The notes beneath the pieces are model-generated. The model saw nothing but the letters and a program-made list of their open reading frames with translations. It did not search any database and was not told the DNA's origin. From Streptomyces sp. 150FB (GTDB taxonomy: Bacteria; Actinomycetota; Actinomycetes; Streptomycetales; Streptomycetaceae): DNA of 37,834 nt. A program made the translations under genes and the position numbers. The number at the start of each line of letters is the position of its first letter. The stretch's first letter is position 1. The stretch covers positions 9,294,078 through 9,331,911 of the forward strand of contig NZ_JTHL01000001.1 in assembly GCF_000818195.1 (NCBI RefSeq), in the 5' to 3' direction. This document shows, piece by piece, positions 1 through 7,923 of the stretch.

Positions 1-1
1 T

Positions 2-161
2 GTCACCCTGCTGGGTCCGGAGTCCGGCGAGAATCTCGCCACTGTAACAGACCGCGATGATCGCGGGTTTGCCGTACACCGCCCTGCGGGACAGGGTGAT
101 CACCCATCCCACGATGACCGAGGGGCTGAACATGCTCTTCTCGGCAGTCGGTCCGGCGTAG
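2..161 (+). pseudogene. C-terminal end of a pyridine nucleotide-disulfide oxidoreductase, frameshifted
   Basis: Only the tail lies in the window. From base 2 the frame reads VTLLGPESGENLATV. From base 57 a different frame reads MIAGLPYTALRDRVITHPTM and continues to a TAG at 159-161. Together these resemble the dimerisation-domain end of FAD-dependent NAD(P)-disulfide reductases of the mercuric reductase / dihydrolipoamide dehydrogenase type. The two halves are one base out of register around 46-56, where an extra A in gtaacagacc would explain the shift. It is therefore a decayed gene or carries a sequencing indel. The rest of the gene is outside the window. The family call is from memory of the conserved tail. 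Confidence 0.6.
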
Positions 162-165
162 CCCG

Positions 166-209
166 GCCGTCGCGGGCGGACGGCCTGACAGCCGTCCGCC
201 CGCGACGGC
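166..209. terminator. Bidirectional terminator, perfect 19-bp hairpin
   Basis: Arms 166-184 (GCCGTCGCGGGCGGACGGC) and 191-209 are perfect complements around a 6-nt loop. The hairpin sits exactly between the end of the reductase remnant and the stop codon of the convergent aldo/keto reductase, so it can serve both. There is no U-tract, which is usual for Streptomyces. Confidence 0.85.
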
Positions 210-1208
210 TCACCGTTCGCTGTCGAGCAGATCGAGTAGCGGCTTCATGTAGCGCTGCCCAGCGGCCGCACCGCGGGGGATCGCCTTCTGAGCCTCGGCG
301 ATCGCGGCCTCGTCGACGTTGAGCGCCGCGCCTGCCAGCACTTCCGTGAGCTGCGGACCGGTGCGTGCGCCGACGAGGGGAGTGATGTCCTGGCCCTGTG
401 CGGCGACCCAGGCCAGGGCGAGCTGCGCTGTGGTGACGCCGTACCGCTCAGCCGTCTCGCCGAGTGCCGCGGCCAGTGCGAGGTTGTGTGCGAGACGGGG
501 CTCCTGGGAACGCGGCAGCCCGAGACGGAAGTCCTCCGGTGCCAAGCGCTGTTGGCGCTCTCGTGACCAGTGCCCGGAGAGCAGCCCGCGGGAGAGAACT
601 CCGTATGCGGTCACGGCGATCCCGAGTTCCCGCGCGGTGGGGATGATGTCGTCTTCGGCATCCCGGGAGAACAGCGAGTGCTCCGTCTGCACATTCGCGA
701 TCGGGTGGACCGCGTGGGCCCGGCGCAGGGTCCGCGCGCTGACATCGGACAGCCCGATGCCCCGGATGTGGCCGGCTTGGACCAGTTCGCCCAGTGCTCC
801 CACGGTCTCTTCCAGCGGTACATCGGGATCGGGGCGCCCCGGCCGGTAGAGGTCGATGTGGTCAGTGCCCATCCGGCGCAGTGAGAAGGCGAGCGCGTTC
901 TTGACGGCTACCGGCCGGCTGTCCGAGCCTGTCCAGCCGCCGCCGGGCTCCCGAAGGGCGCCGAACCTGATGCTGATGACGACCGACTCGCGGCTACGGG
1001 CACGCAGCGCCTCGCCCAGCAGGAGTTCGCCGTGCCCCATGCCGTAGGCGTCGCCGGTCTCAACCAGCCGCACTCCGCCGTCGAGGGCGGCCCGGAGCGT
1101 GGCCAGGGATTCCCCGTCGTCGGCCGGCCCGTAGAGCTCGGACATGCCCATGATGCCGAGCCCGAGCAGGGGGCTCGTCCGACGCGGCCCCGCTGTCAGC
1201 ATGTTCAT
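210..1208 (-). CDS. Aldo/keto reductase with substituted catalytic tetrad
   Basis: About 332 residues, a normal length for a TIM-barrel aldo/keto reductase, an NADPH-dependent cytosolic carbonyl reductase family. The start at 1208 (MNMLTAGPRR) is chosen because GAAGGG lies 7 nt upstream. A longer frame reaches 1253 without a ribosome site. Recognisable segments are ETGDAYGMGHGE (usually DTADxYG), VVISIRFGAL (usually TKFG), HIDLYRPGRPDP (usually a His where G stands) and GIGLSDVSARTL. Against the classical Asp-Tyr-Lys-His tetrad, this protein has Glu, Tyr, Arg and Gly. Many actinobacterial relatives already lack the His; the Asp-to-Glu and Lys-to-Arg changes are the unusual ones. The promoter carries a GACCGGTC-type operator. 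It may be a weak reductase or a non-catalytic binder. Confidence 0.9.
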   Translation of the reverse strand: MNMLTAGPRRTSPLLGLGIMGMSELYGPADDGESLATLRAALDGGVRLVETGDAYGMGHGELLLGEALRARSRESVVISIRFGALREPGGGWTGSDSRPVAVKNALAFSLRRMGTDHIDLYRPGRPDPDVPLEETVGALGELVQAGHIRGIGLSDVSARTLRRAHAVHPIANVQTEHSLFSRDAEDDIIPTARELGIAVTAYGVLSRGLLSGHWSRERQQRLAPEDFRLGLPRSQEPRLAHNLALAAALGETAERYGVTTAQLALAWVAAQGQDITPLVGARTGPQLTEVLAGAALNVDEAAIAEAQKAIPRGAAAGQRYMKPLLDLLDSER

Positions 1209-1253
1209 CGTCGAGCCCTTCGTCCGGTATGCGGGAAGCCGCAGTTGGATCAA

Positions 1254-1276
1254 ACATTAATATGACCGGTCGTCTT
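1254..1276 (-). promoter_or_regulatory. Operator (GACCGGTC core) abutting the -10 of the aldo/keto reductase
   Basis: Bases 1259-1276 read AATATGACCGGTCGTCTT, an imperfect 18-bp palindrome. On the minus strand TAATGT (1259-1254) is a plausible -10, so the dyad fills the spacer just upstream of it. The 15-bp core at 1262-1276 recurs exactly, in inverted orientation, at 5716-5730, and recurs in 12 of 15 positions before the TetR gene near 13690. GACC/GGTC half-sites are known for NemR- and LmrA/QdoR-type TetR repressors. Confidence 0.6.
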
Positions 1277-1534
1277 AAGCGAAGCGCGCGGCACCCTCCT
1301 TGCCTGGCGGGCGTCGAGGACTCCGGCTGTTCCCAGGATCTTGAGGCGGCGGCGTGCGGTGTAAGTCATGGAGGGTGACACCTTGGGTGATGCCCCCGGG
1401 TTCCCGACCGACAGGAACTGCCGGTTCCCCCGCCGGCGGTCCGGTCGGCCGAGGGCGGTGGGCGGTTCCTCGTGGTCGATGGCGCGGGGTGCCTGTCGGT
1501 CGTAAAGCCCTTTCCGAGATAGGGCCTGTCGTCG

Positions 1535-1540
1535 TACGCT
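1535..1540 (+). promoter_or_regulatory. Possible leaderless -10 (TACGCT) of the first CGNR gene
   Basis: TACGCT lies 6 nt before the ATG at 1547 and no ribosome-binding site is visible between them. This is the geometry of a leaderless actinobacterial transcript. TTTCCG 18 nt further upstream is only a weak -35. Confidence 0.35.
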
Positions 1541-1546
1541 GGCTCC

Positions 1547-2131
1547 ATGGTTGACATGGAGACAGTGGGCACGGCGAAGGCGCGGATCGCCGACTTGGCC
1601 GGAGCGGTCGTGGAACTGCTCAATTCGCGCCCCCATGCCAATCCGGTCCTGCCGGACAAGCTCGACGACCCGCAGGCCGCGAAGAGGATTTTGGCGCCGT
1701 TCGGCCCGTCCGCGGCCGCCGGCCCCTCGTCCGAACAGCTCGCCCTCGTCCGCGCCTTGCGTACGGATCTGATGGACGTCATCGACACGCCGGACGCTGA
1801 AGAGGAGGCTCGCGGATGGGACACCCTTACCGCGCACTCGGCGTCGGCCGAATTCCGGCAGACGTTCTCGGCCGACGGGGCGCGACTGCGCCAGGTGGCG
1901 GGTGACCCGCTGGTGGGCGGTCTGGTCACCAGCGTGGCCGAACTGGTGCGGGAAGGGGCCTGGACGCGCTTTCGCGTCTGCGGCAACGGGAACTGCCGGG
2001 CGGTGTTCTACGACACGACCCGCAGCCGCTCCCAACGGTGGCACTCCTACGAGCTGTGCGGCAACCGCGCCAACGTGGCGGCCTATCGCACCCGCAAGCG
2101 CACTGCGTCGGACCTGGGTGGCGGAGCCTGA
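1547..2131 (+). CDS. CGNR zinc-finger / ABATE-domain protein
   Basis: 194 residues. The N-terminal two thirds match the helical ABATE (stress-induced transcription regulator) type of domain. The C-terminus carries the CGNR zinc finger: CGNGNC around residue 144, then RWHSYELCGNRANVAAYR at about 164-181, with the Cys-x4-Cys and LCGNR elements that coordinate zinc. Such proteins are thought to be DNA-binding regulators in actinomycetes; their targets are mostly unknown. An alternative start is the ATG at 1556. The gene stands alone between the divergent aldo/keto reductase and a long non-coding stretch. A second family member lies at 12764-13300. Confidence 0.88.
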   Translation: MVDMETVGTAKARIADLAGAVVELLNSRPHANPVLPDKLDDPQAAKRILAPFGPSAAAGPSSEQLALVRALRTDLMDVIDTPDAEEEARGWDTLTAHSASAEFRQTFSADGARLRQVAGDPLVGGLVTSVAELVREGAWTRFRVCGNGNCRAVFYDTTRSRSQRWHSYELCGNRANVAAYRTRKRTASDLGGGA

Positions 2132-2630
2132 ACCCTGACCGCCGCTGACATCCCTCGGCGCGCGCCTCCCCTGTCCTTCTTCGGTCCGTGCCGTTATGGC
2201 TCGACCGGGTCCTCAAACCCACACCACTGCCCAGTTCCTCCTCGACTCCTCCTCGACGCCTCACGCGGGCGCGTGGAGGCTTGCCCATGAGCGCTCTCGC
2301 CGCACCCTGGGCCTGTGGTTCGTGGTCATGCTCACGCGGTCCGGCCGGGCCCGCACGGCTCTCGGGCGGCTCGCCGGGGGTGGCCTGCTGCCGAGCGGAT
2401 GGCCGTGCGTGCGGGCTTCCCGCTGGGCGGATGCCCGCTCGTGGAGCGGGAGTTGCGTCACCCGGCTCTCGTCGGCGCCGCGCTCATGGCGTTCGGCGGC
2501 ACGCCCGCGGCCTGCCTTCCCCTGTGACGGGCCGTACGGGGCAGAGCCCCCTCCGCCCAGTATCGCCGGCCCTCTCTTCGAGTCGTGGCCGCCCGTCGCG
2601 GCGGCCTGCCGGTGCGCGTCCGAACTGCGG
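2132..2630. other. Non-coding stretch of about 500 bases
   Basis: No reading frame here has a recognisable product on either strand; the overlapping frames (for example from 2196 and 2188 on plus) are arginine/serine/alanine-rich GC artefacts. A degenerate hairpin GCCTCACGCG / CGCGTGGAGGC lies near 2259-2281. Confidence 0.5.
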
Positions 2631-2743
2631 TTGACATGTTCTAAAAGCGATAGGCCTTTACGGGCGTAGTGCATCGTGGTAAACCTGTAAGTGTCTCAAA
2701 ACGCGCAAGGCCATTACGTCCAGGTCGTGATGGCCTTGCGCGT
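2631..2743 (+). promoter_or_regulatory. Leader of the MDR gene: TTGACA box and perfect 14-bp inverted repeat
   Basis: A consensus -35 TTGACA lies at 2631-2636. The -10 is unclear (TAGGCC at 2651 is too close). The striking element is an inverted repeat, ACGCGCAAGGCCAT at 2701-2714 and its perfect complement at 2730-2743, separated by 15 bases. It ends 5 nt before the AGGAAAG ribosome site of the gene at 2763. It could be an operator dyad or an mRNA hairpin controlling ribosome access. It is not a simple terminator, since the gene follows directly. Confidence 0.55.
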
Positions 2744-2762
2744 CCTACAGGAAAGCTCCGCC

Positions 2763-3770
2763 ATGAGTCAGCTTGTCCTCACCGCCGTAGGCGGCGACCT
2801 CAGCGAAACCCTCTCCACGAGCGATGACACCGTGCCCGCTCCCAACGCCGACGAGCTGGTCGTCGCCGTCGAAGCCGCTCCCGTCAACAACGCGGATGTC
2901 CTCTTCGCCGCCGGCTGGTTCGGCGTCCATCCGCAGGTCCCCAGCGCCATGGGCGCCGAGGGGGTCGGCCGCGTCATCGAGGCGGGCCCCGAGGCCGATC
3001 AGGCGCTGATCGGCCGACGCGTCCTCATCCTGCCGACCTTCGTCCAGGGGACCTGGGCCGACCGCGTCGTCATACCCGCCCGCAGTGCGATCCCGGTCGG
3101 CGACACGGCCGACGCACTCCAGCTCGCGATGCTGCCGGTCAACCCCGCGACGGCCTACGCACTGCTCCACGACTACGTGGCCCTCAGTCCGGGGGACTGG
3201 ATCGGCCTCAACCTCGCCAATTCGGCGGTCGGCCAGTACGTCATCACCTTGGCGAAGCGGGCCGGAATCAAGACGCTGGCCGTCGTGCGGCGGGAGGATG
3301 CGGTCAAGCAGGTCCGGGAGTCCGGCGCGGATGTCGTCCTCCTGGACGGGCAGGACCTCGGCAGCCGTATCGCAGACGCCCTGGGCGGCAGCGAGCTGAA
3401 GCTGTTCCTCGAGGGCACCGGCAGCCCCGAGCAGGTCGCCCGGGTCTCCTCCTCCGTAGAAGCGGGCGGCAGCGTCGTCGCGTTCTCCTCGGCCACGGGC
3501 CAGACGCCTGCGATTCCACTGCCGGATCTCATCTACCGCAGTGTCTCCCTGCGCTCCTTCTTCATCATGAGCTGGCTCGGCAACACCCCGCGCGCGGAGC
3601 TGGAGCGGATTTACGGCGAACTCGCGAGCCTCGTGGAGTCGGGCACCCTGCACGCCTCCGTGGAGGCCACCTATCCGCTCAACGAGCACCGCGAGGCACT
3701 CGCTCACGCCCAGCGGCCCGGCCGGACAGGCAAGATCCTGTTCACACCGGGCACCCGGAAGAACGCGTAA
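2763..3770 (+). CDS. MDR-superfamily enoyl/quinone reductase, zinc-free type
   Basis: 335 residues. The start at 2763 (MSQLVLTAVGG) is supported by AGGAAAG 7 nt upstream; the frame stays open to 2691 without a ribosome site. The N-terminal catalytic GroES-like fold carries APVNNADVLFAAG and GAEGVGRVIEAG. The Rossmann segment reads WIGLNLANSAVGQYVITLAK, and NSAVG in place of GxGxxG is typical of the trans-2-enoyl-CoA reductase (MECR/ETR) branch. No zinc-binding cysteine cluster is seen. Expected chemistry is NADPH-dependent reduction of an activated double bond or quinone in the cytosol. The DJ-1-type gene follows after 46 nt on the same strand, so the two may be co-transcribed. The substrate is unknown. 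Confidence 0.88.
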   Translation: MSQLVLTAVGGDLSETLSTSDDTVPAPNADELVVAVEAAPVNNADVLFAAGWFGVHPQVPSAMGAEGVGRVIEAGPEADQALIGRRVLILPTFVQGTWADRVVIPARSAIPVGDTADALQLAMLPVNPATAYALLHDYVALSPGDWIGLNLANSAVGQYVITLAKRAGIKTLAVVRREDAVKQVRESGADVVLLDGQDLGSRIADALGGSELKLFLEGTGSPEQVARVSSSVEAGGSVVAFSSATGQTPAIPLPDLIYRSVSLRSFFIMSWLGNTPRAELERIYGELASLVESGTLHASVEATYPLNEHREALAHAQRPGRTGKILFTPGTRKNA

Positions 3771-3816
3771 GCACACCTCACCCCCGACGACTTCACCCAT
3801 GAAAGAAGTGAGAGAC

Positions 3817-4515
3817 ATGTCCAAGATTCTTGTCGTAGTCACCGCCGCCGATCACTGGACCCTGGCCGACGGTACGAAGCACCCCACCGGTGTCTGGGCC
3901 GAGGAGCTTGTCGCCCCCTACCAGGCATTCCGGGAGGCGGGCCACGAAGTGGTCATCGCGACGCCCGGAGGTGTCCCGCCCACAGTCGACGCGGGAAGCC
4001 TGTCCGCGCAGGCCAACGGCGGGCAGGCGAAGGTCGACGAACTGGTCGCGGGCCTCGCCGAGATCGACCAACTCCGCCGTCCCGTGAAATTGGCGGACGC
4101 CAAGGCCGAGGACTACGACGCCGTCTTCTACGCCGGAGGCCACGGGCCCATGGAGGACCTGGCTGTCGACGCGGTCTCCGGCACCCTGCTCATCTCGGCC
4201 CTCGCATCGGGCAAGCCCCTCGGGATCGTCTGCCACGGGCCCGCGGCGCTGCTCGCCACCGCCGACGCCTCCGGCCGATCCCCCTTCGCCGGATACCGGG
4301 CGACCGGATTCACCAACGCCGAGGAGACCCACGCGGGCTTCGCCGACAAGGCCAAGTGGCTTCTCCAGGACCGGCTTGTGGAGCTGGGCGTCGACTTCCA
4401 GGAGGGCAGTGCCTTCGAGCCGCACGTGGTCGTCGACCGCAACCTCTACACAGGGCAGAACCCGGCCTCGTCCGTGCCCCTGGCGGAGGAAATGCTGACG
4501 ACGCTGTCGCGCTGA
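3817..4515 (+). CDS. DJ-1/PfpI-family class I glutamine amidotransferase-like protein
   Basis: 232 residues. The start at 3817 (MSKILVVVTAAD) is preferred because an AAGTGAGAG purine stretch precedes it; an in-frame ATG at 3799 lacks a site. The nucleophile elbow is GIVCHGPAALL, with the Cys near residue 141. The early TGVWAEELVAPY and ATPGGVPPTVD segments resemble the Hsp31 / intracellular glyoxalase III branch of DJ-1 proteins, which act on methylglyoxal or serve as chaperones. A hydrolase or isomerase role in reactive-carbonyl defence is inferred, and fits the neighbouring reductase. A strong hairpin terminates the unit 14 nt downstream. Confidence 0.9.
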   Translation: MSKILVVVTAADHWTLADGTKHPTGVWAEELVAPYQAFREAGHEVVIATPGGVPPTVDAGSLSAQANGGQAKVDELVAGLAEIDQLRRPVKLADAKAEDYDAVFYAGGHGPMEDLAVDAVSGTLLISALASGKPLGIVCHGPAALLATADASGRSPFAGYRATGFTNAEETHAGFADKAKWLLQDRLVELGVDFQEGSAFEPHVVVDRNLYTGQNPASSVPLAEEMLTTLSR

Positions 4516-4529
4516 CCGCCGGCACCAGG

Positions 4530-4561
4530 AGTGCTCACACCGTGCGCGCGGTGTGAGCACT
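4530..4561 (+). terminator. Terminator after the DJ-1-type gene
   Basis: Perfect 13-bp arms AGTGCTCACACCG (4530-4542) and complement (4549-4561) around a 6-nt loop, just past the stop codon at 4513-4515. Confidence 0.85.
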
Positions 4562-4940
4562 GCTGTGCCGCCGGTGCGATCGGATCCCCACCGTTCAGCG
4601 TTCGCGACCCACGAGGCCTCAGGCCGCCCGTGCCACCAGCACTGCCGACGCCCCACGGGGGCTGCCGACCGACGATGTCCGCGTCCCACGCGCGGTTGCC
4701 GGCGGTGCGCTGTACCACCGCTGCTCGCAGCAGGCGATGACGCTCGGAGGATCGAACTGTGGTCCACCAGGTCAGGGGAGAGGACCGCATCCAGCGACGT
4801 CGGTGATGTCAAACCGCCGGTAAAAACGGCTGACAAGGGCTTACTGGTCGGCGCCGGCCGTCATGCTCCGGCTTTCTGGAAGAGCGGAAGCTGTTGTGTC
4901 GTTTGCCTCGAGTGTGCTGCGGGGCGGAGTTTGCCGGCGG
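4562..4940. other. About 380 bases without a recognisable gene
   Basis: No supported reading frame on either strand. The long plus frame that crosses it continues antisense through the next gene and is an artefact. Nothing specific was found. Confidence 0.5.
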
Positions 4941-5672
4941 TCACTCGAAAACGACATCGTCGATGTCTATGGAGACGACGAGCGGATCGGGCATGACGCT
5001 GCCGTCCTCACCGATGAGATGGACGCGCCGTTGTGTCGGAACGACGATGCCTCCGAATTCCCGGTGTCCGGAGCTGTAGTGAGCGGCAGGCCCTGCGCCG
5101 AGTACCTCAGAGGTGTAGTCGTGTCGCCTGACGAGGCCCTCGCGGTCGAAGTAGAAGGTCTGCTGCTTGCTGTGCGTGGCGATGCTGTCCGGGAACTCCA
5201 CGCTCAATCGCCGCCACGTCTGGCCGTCTTCCTGCCACGGGGACAGTTCCTCGGTCTGGAAGCCGGGCATGGTGAAGGAGAACGGCGCGGTGAGGTACGT
5301 CCACATCGCGTAGCCGGCGAAGTAGGCCAGGTGCAGCTTGTCCCACGGCGTGTCGAGTGTGTGACCTTCGAAGGCCGCCCGGGGGTTCAGTCGCTCCTCG
5401 ATGACCTCGGTGGCTTGGTTCTCGATCGCCACCCGCTCCGGGGTGAAGACCGTGTGCAGGCCGGCGTCGCCGAAGGGGTAGTGGCTGGCGTACTCCCGGT
5501 GGAGTGCGACGCGCACCTTGGTGTCATCGAGTGGCCCACTCTGCTGCTTGAGGGACCAGAGAACCCCTCCGGCCTTCAAATGGGCGCTGACGGACGTGTA
5601 GCCCTTCCAGCGGTCCAAGCCGCCGTGTGCGGCTACCGCGACATCTACGAGGTCCATGACTTCCATCTCCAT
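4941..5672 (-). CDS. Conserved protein of unknown function, possibly LolA-like
   Basis: 243 residues. I do not recognise a named family. The pattern is beta-rich, with alternating aromatic and charged positions (TYLTAPFSFTMPGFQTEELSP, QQTFYFDREGLVRRHDYTSE), reminiscent of LolA/LppX-like lipid-binding folds. No signal peptide or membrane segment is visible, so it is probably cytosolic. The start at 5672 has AGGA at 5 nt; ATG at 5657 with GGAG at 9 nt is equally good and removes five residues. The gene is monocistronic and its promoter carries the same GACCGGTC-type operator as the aldo/keto reductase at 210-1208, suggesting shared control. Binding or modification of a small hydrophobic ligand is a guess. 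Confidence 0.8.
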   Translation of the reverse strand: MEMEVMDLVDVAVAAHGGLDRWKGYTSVSAHLKAGGVLWSLKQQSGPLDDTKVRVALHREYASHYPFGDAGLHTVFTPERVAIENQATEVIEERLNPRAAFEGHTLDTPWDKLHLAYFAGYAMWTYLTAPFSFTMPGFQTEELSPWQEDGQTWRRLSVEFPDSIATHSKQQTFYFDREGLVRRHDYTSEVLGAGPAAHYSSGHREFGGIVVPTQRRVHLIGEDGSVMPDPLVVSIDIDDVVFE

Positions 5673-5708
5673 CCAGGTCCTGCGGGCACCCGGCGGGCGC
5701 CCCGGGAA

Positions 5709-5733
5709 ACCCTACAAGACGACCGGTCATTTT
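5709..5733 (-). promoter_or_regulatory. Operator (GACCGGTC core) and -10 of the LolA-like gene
   Basis: Bases 5716-5733 read AAGACGACCGGTCATTTT, identical over 15 bp (5716-5730) to the inverted copy at 1262-1276. On the minus strand TAGGGT (5714-5709) is a plausible -10, so the dyad lies directly upstream of it, the same geometry as at the aldo/keto reductase. Confidence 0.6.
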
Positions 5734-6059
5734 CATGCCAATGTGTTGCGCCGGACGGCGAAACGGGCGGAAGGGGTGCCGTAGCGCGGACCGGGCGGGG
5801 GAGCGGCGGTGGCGCCACAAGCGCCGTGTCACCACCGGACTCGGTCCCGGGCTTCCGCGAGAGCCGGCAGTGGGCCGTGCCCGACCGTCGCCGTTGCCCG
5901 CCGACGGCCTCGGGCCTACGTTGGAAGAGGGGCAGTCAAGTGATTGTCGTCAGGCGCCAGGCCACGAGAGGCATGTTCATCGCCTCGCCCCCCGTGTGCC
6001 GCAGCGGACTACGGGCGATTCGTGTCTTCCGGCGCCTTGATCGCATCGTGGAGGTTGAA
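5734..6059. other. About 325 bases between divergent genes, no gene seen
   Basis: Frames crossing this stretch have no recognisable product. It must contain the promoter of the hydrolase starting at 6060; I see no convincing -35/-10 pair. Confidence 0.45.
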
Positions 6060-6929
6060 GTGCTTCCCACACATCACAAAATGGCGACCGTCGATGGTCA
6101 ACGTGTGTTCTATCGTGAGGCCGGCCCCGGTGACGCTCCAGTCGTCGTCCTTTTGCACGGGTTTCCGACAAGTTCCCACATGTTTCGCCACCTGATACCG
6201 GCATTGGCAGATCAATACCACGTGATCGCGCCTGACCACATCGGTTACGGACGGTCCTCGATGCCCTCGGTGGATCAGTTCTCCTACACCTTCGACAACT
6301 TGACGGAGATCACCGCAGGGCTGCTCGAGGGCTTGGGGGTCCACCGCTTCTCGATCTACGTGCACGACTACGGTGCGCCGATCGGCTGGCGTTTGGCCAT
6401 GGATTCCTCCTTCGAGGTCACTGCGATCATCACCCAGAGCGGGAACGCTTATATGGAAGGATTCGCGCAGCCGTTCTGGGACGATCTGTTCGCCTACGCT
6501 TCCTCGCCCGGACCGGATACGGAACCCGGCGCACGTGCGAAGCTGACGTCTCAAACGACGCGTTGGCAGTATGAGAACGGTGTCGAGGACGTGAGTCTGG
6601 TGAGCCCGGACGGATGGAACCACGACCAGCACCTGCTGGACCGACCGGGGAACGATGACGTGCAGCTGGCTCTTTTCCGGGACTATCCGACCAACGTCGA
6701 CGGCTATCCCGCACTACAGGAGTATTTCCGTTCCAGCCGGGTGCCCCTGCTCGCGGTCTGGGGAGAGGGCGACGAGATCTTCGCCCCGGACGGTGCCCGG
6801 GCGTTCGCGCGTGATCTCCCCGACGCGGAAATCCATCTGCTGCCGACAACCGGTCACTTCGCGCTGGAGACGCACGTCTCCGCTGTCAGCGGATACATCC
6901 ACGGTTTTTTGGGACGTCTGGCAGCGTGA
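6060..6929 (+). CDS. Alpha/beta hydrolase, epoxide hydrolase / dehalogenase type
   Basis: 289 residues from a GTG start at 6060, chosen because GGAGG lies 5 nt upstream; the frame is open far upstream but that part is antisense to the preceding gene. An ATG at 6081 is the next candidate. The oxyanion segment is LLHGFPTSSHMF, the nucleophile elbow is YVHDYGAPIGW (Asp as nucleophile), and the catalytic His is in TTGHFALETH. Asp nucleophile plus HGxP is typical of epoxide hydrolases and haloalkane dehalogenases. A cap region rich in W and Y follows the elbow. It is a close paralogue of the product of 7924-8826. The substrate is unknown. Confidence 0.9.
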   Translation: MLPTHHKMATVDGQRVFYREAGPGDAPVVVLLHGFPTSSHMFRHLIPALADQYHVIAPDHIGYGRSSMPSVDQFSYTFDNLTEITAGLLEGLGVHRFSIYVHDYGAPIGWRLAMDSSFEVTAIITQSGNAYMEGFAQPFWDDLFAYASSPGPDTEPGARAKLTSQTTRWQYENGVEDVSLVSPDGWNHDQHLLDRPGNDDVQLALFRDYPTNVDGYPALQEYFRSSRVPLLAVWGEGDEIFAPDGARAFARDLPDAEIHLLPTTGHFALETHVSAVSGYIHGFLGRLAA

Positions 6930-7016
6930 CCTCGTGGGCACTGGTGCCCTGGGTTCGACGACCGACTTGACGCATCCGAAGGCCATGCGCATGACCTCAT
7001 GGCGTCTCCATGATTC

Positions 7017-7052
7017 ACGCGCACCCCCACCCAGGTGGATGGGGGCGCGCGT
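7017..7052. terminator. Bidirectional terminator between convergent genes
   Basis: ACGCGCACCCCCA (7017-7029) pairs with TGGGGGCGCGCGT (7040-7052) with one mismatch and a 10-nt loop, between the hydrolase ending at 6929 and the minus-strand gene ending at 7098. Confidence 0.75.
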
Positions 7053-7097
7053 GACGTAGGCAGGTCGGGGCATACGGATGCCTGCGCCGGCACCAAC

Positions 7098-7850
7098 TCA
7101 GAGGCGCCTGAGGACCACACGTACGGCGCGTGGAGTCTCGACATAGACATTCTTGTCAGCGAAGGCGTCGCGGAAGTCGTCCCGGCTCTCGGTGAGATGG
7201 GCCCAGTCCTCCGTGTGCAGCGCGACCACTGTGTCGCTCGCCAGGATGCCGGCGGCTCGCGCGGCATCGGCGGAGGAAAGCGTGAGGTCCCCTTCGACTA
7301 CGGGCAGGCGGGCGGCTCCGGCGAACAGGAGCGCGATGTCGATCTTCCCGAAACGCTCGGCGATCGATTTGACGTACAGCAGCGAAGCGTTGTCCCCGCT
7401 GATGTAGACATTGGGCGTATCAGCGGCCTGGAGGACGAATCCGTTGACAGGTCCGCGGCCTTCGGATCCGGGTGGGCCGTGCAGGGCGGGAACGGCGGTG
7501 ACCGTGACGTCGCCGACGAGCCGGGACTGCCACGGCTCAAGGCCCGCGACGGTGCCACCGAGGTCTTCCGCGGCCTTGGTTGTGCTGATGGTGAGGGGGA
7601 GATGCCGCAGAAGCTCCGTTCCGAGGACATCGAGATTGTCGCCGTGGTGGTGGTGCGAGACCAGCGCCGCGTCGACGGTCCCGAGGTCGGCCGGCGCCAG
7701 ACCCGGCCGGTGGGTCTTCGTGAGCGTGACGCCGTTTCGCGGTTCGTAAGTCCGGGGCTCGTCGAAGGTGGGATCGGTGAGGAAGCGGAGGCCTCCATAT
7801 TCCAGGAGGGCCGTGGGGCCTCCGACGTAGGTGAGGGCTATGTCGGCCAT
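7098..7850 (-). CDS. Metallo-beta-lactamase-fold hydrolase (UlaG-like)
   Basis: 250 residues. The metal-binding signature appears as SHHHHGDNLD near residue 65, a variant of HxHxDH, with a later His in VPALHGPPGSEG, Asp in YISGDNASLLY and His in VALHTEDW. The N-terminus IALTYVGGPTALLEYGGLRF is typical of UlaG-like or lactonase-like members. Expected activity is zinc-dependent hydrolysis of a lactone or phosphoester in the cytosol. AAGGAA about 9 nt before the ATG supports the start. It lies 73 nt downstream of the alpha/beta hydrolase at 7924-8826, so the two are probably co-transcribed from the promoter near 8870. Confidence 0.9.
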   Translation of the reverse strand: MADIALTYVGGPTALLEYGGLRFLTDPTFDEPRTYEPRNGVTLTKTHRPGLAPADLGTVDAALVSHHHHGDNLDVLGTELLRHLPLTISTTKAAEDLGGTVAGLEPWQSRLVGDVTVTAVPALHGPPGSEGRGPVNGFVLQAADTPNVYISGDNASLLYVKSIAERFGKIDIALLFAGAARLPVVEGDLTLSSADAARAAGILASDTVVALHTEDWAHLTESRDDFRDAFADKNVYVETPRAVRVVLRRL

Positions 7851-7923
7851 GAGAGGCGATTCCTTGGTCTTGTTCGGTGGACGGTCCCGCCGGGACGCAG
7901 TCGAAAGCCGTGACGGGGAGCGC

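Noticed and set aside
2196..2669. 157-codon plus-strand frame before the MDR gene
   Set aside because: Arg/Ser/Trp-rich, no ribosome site, no recognisable motif, and it runs through the promoter region.
4863..6080. Long plus-strand open frame upstream of the hydrolase at 6060
   Set aside because: It is antisense to the 4941-5672 gene; a GGAGG site at 6050 marks the true start at GTG 6060.
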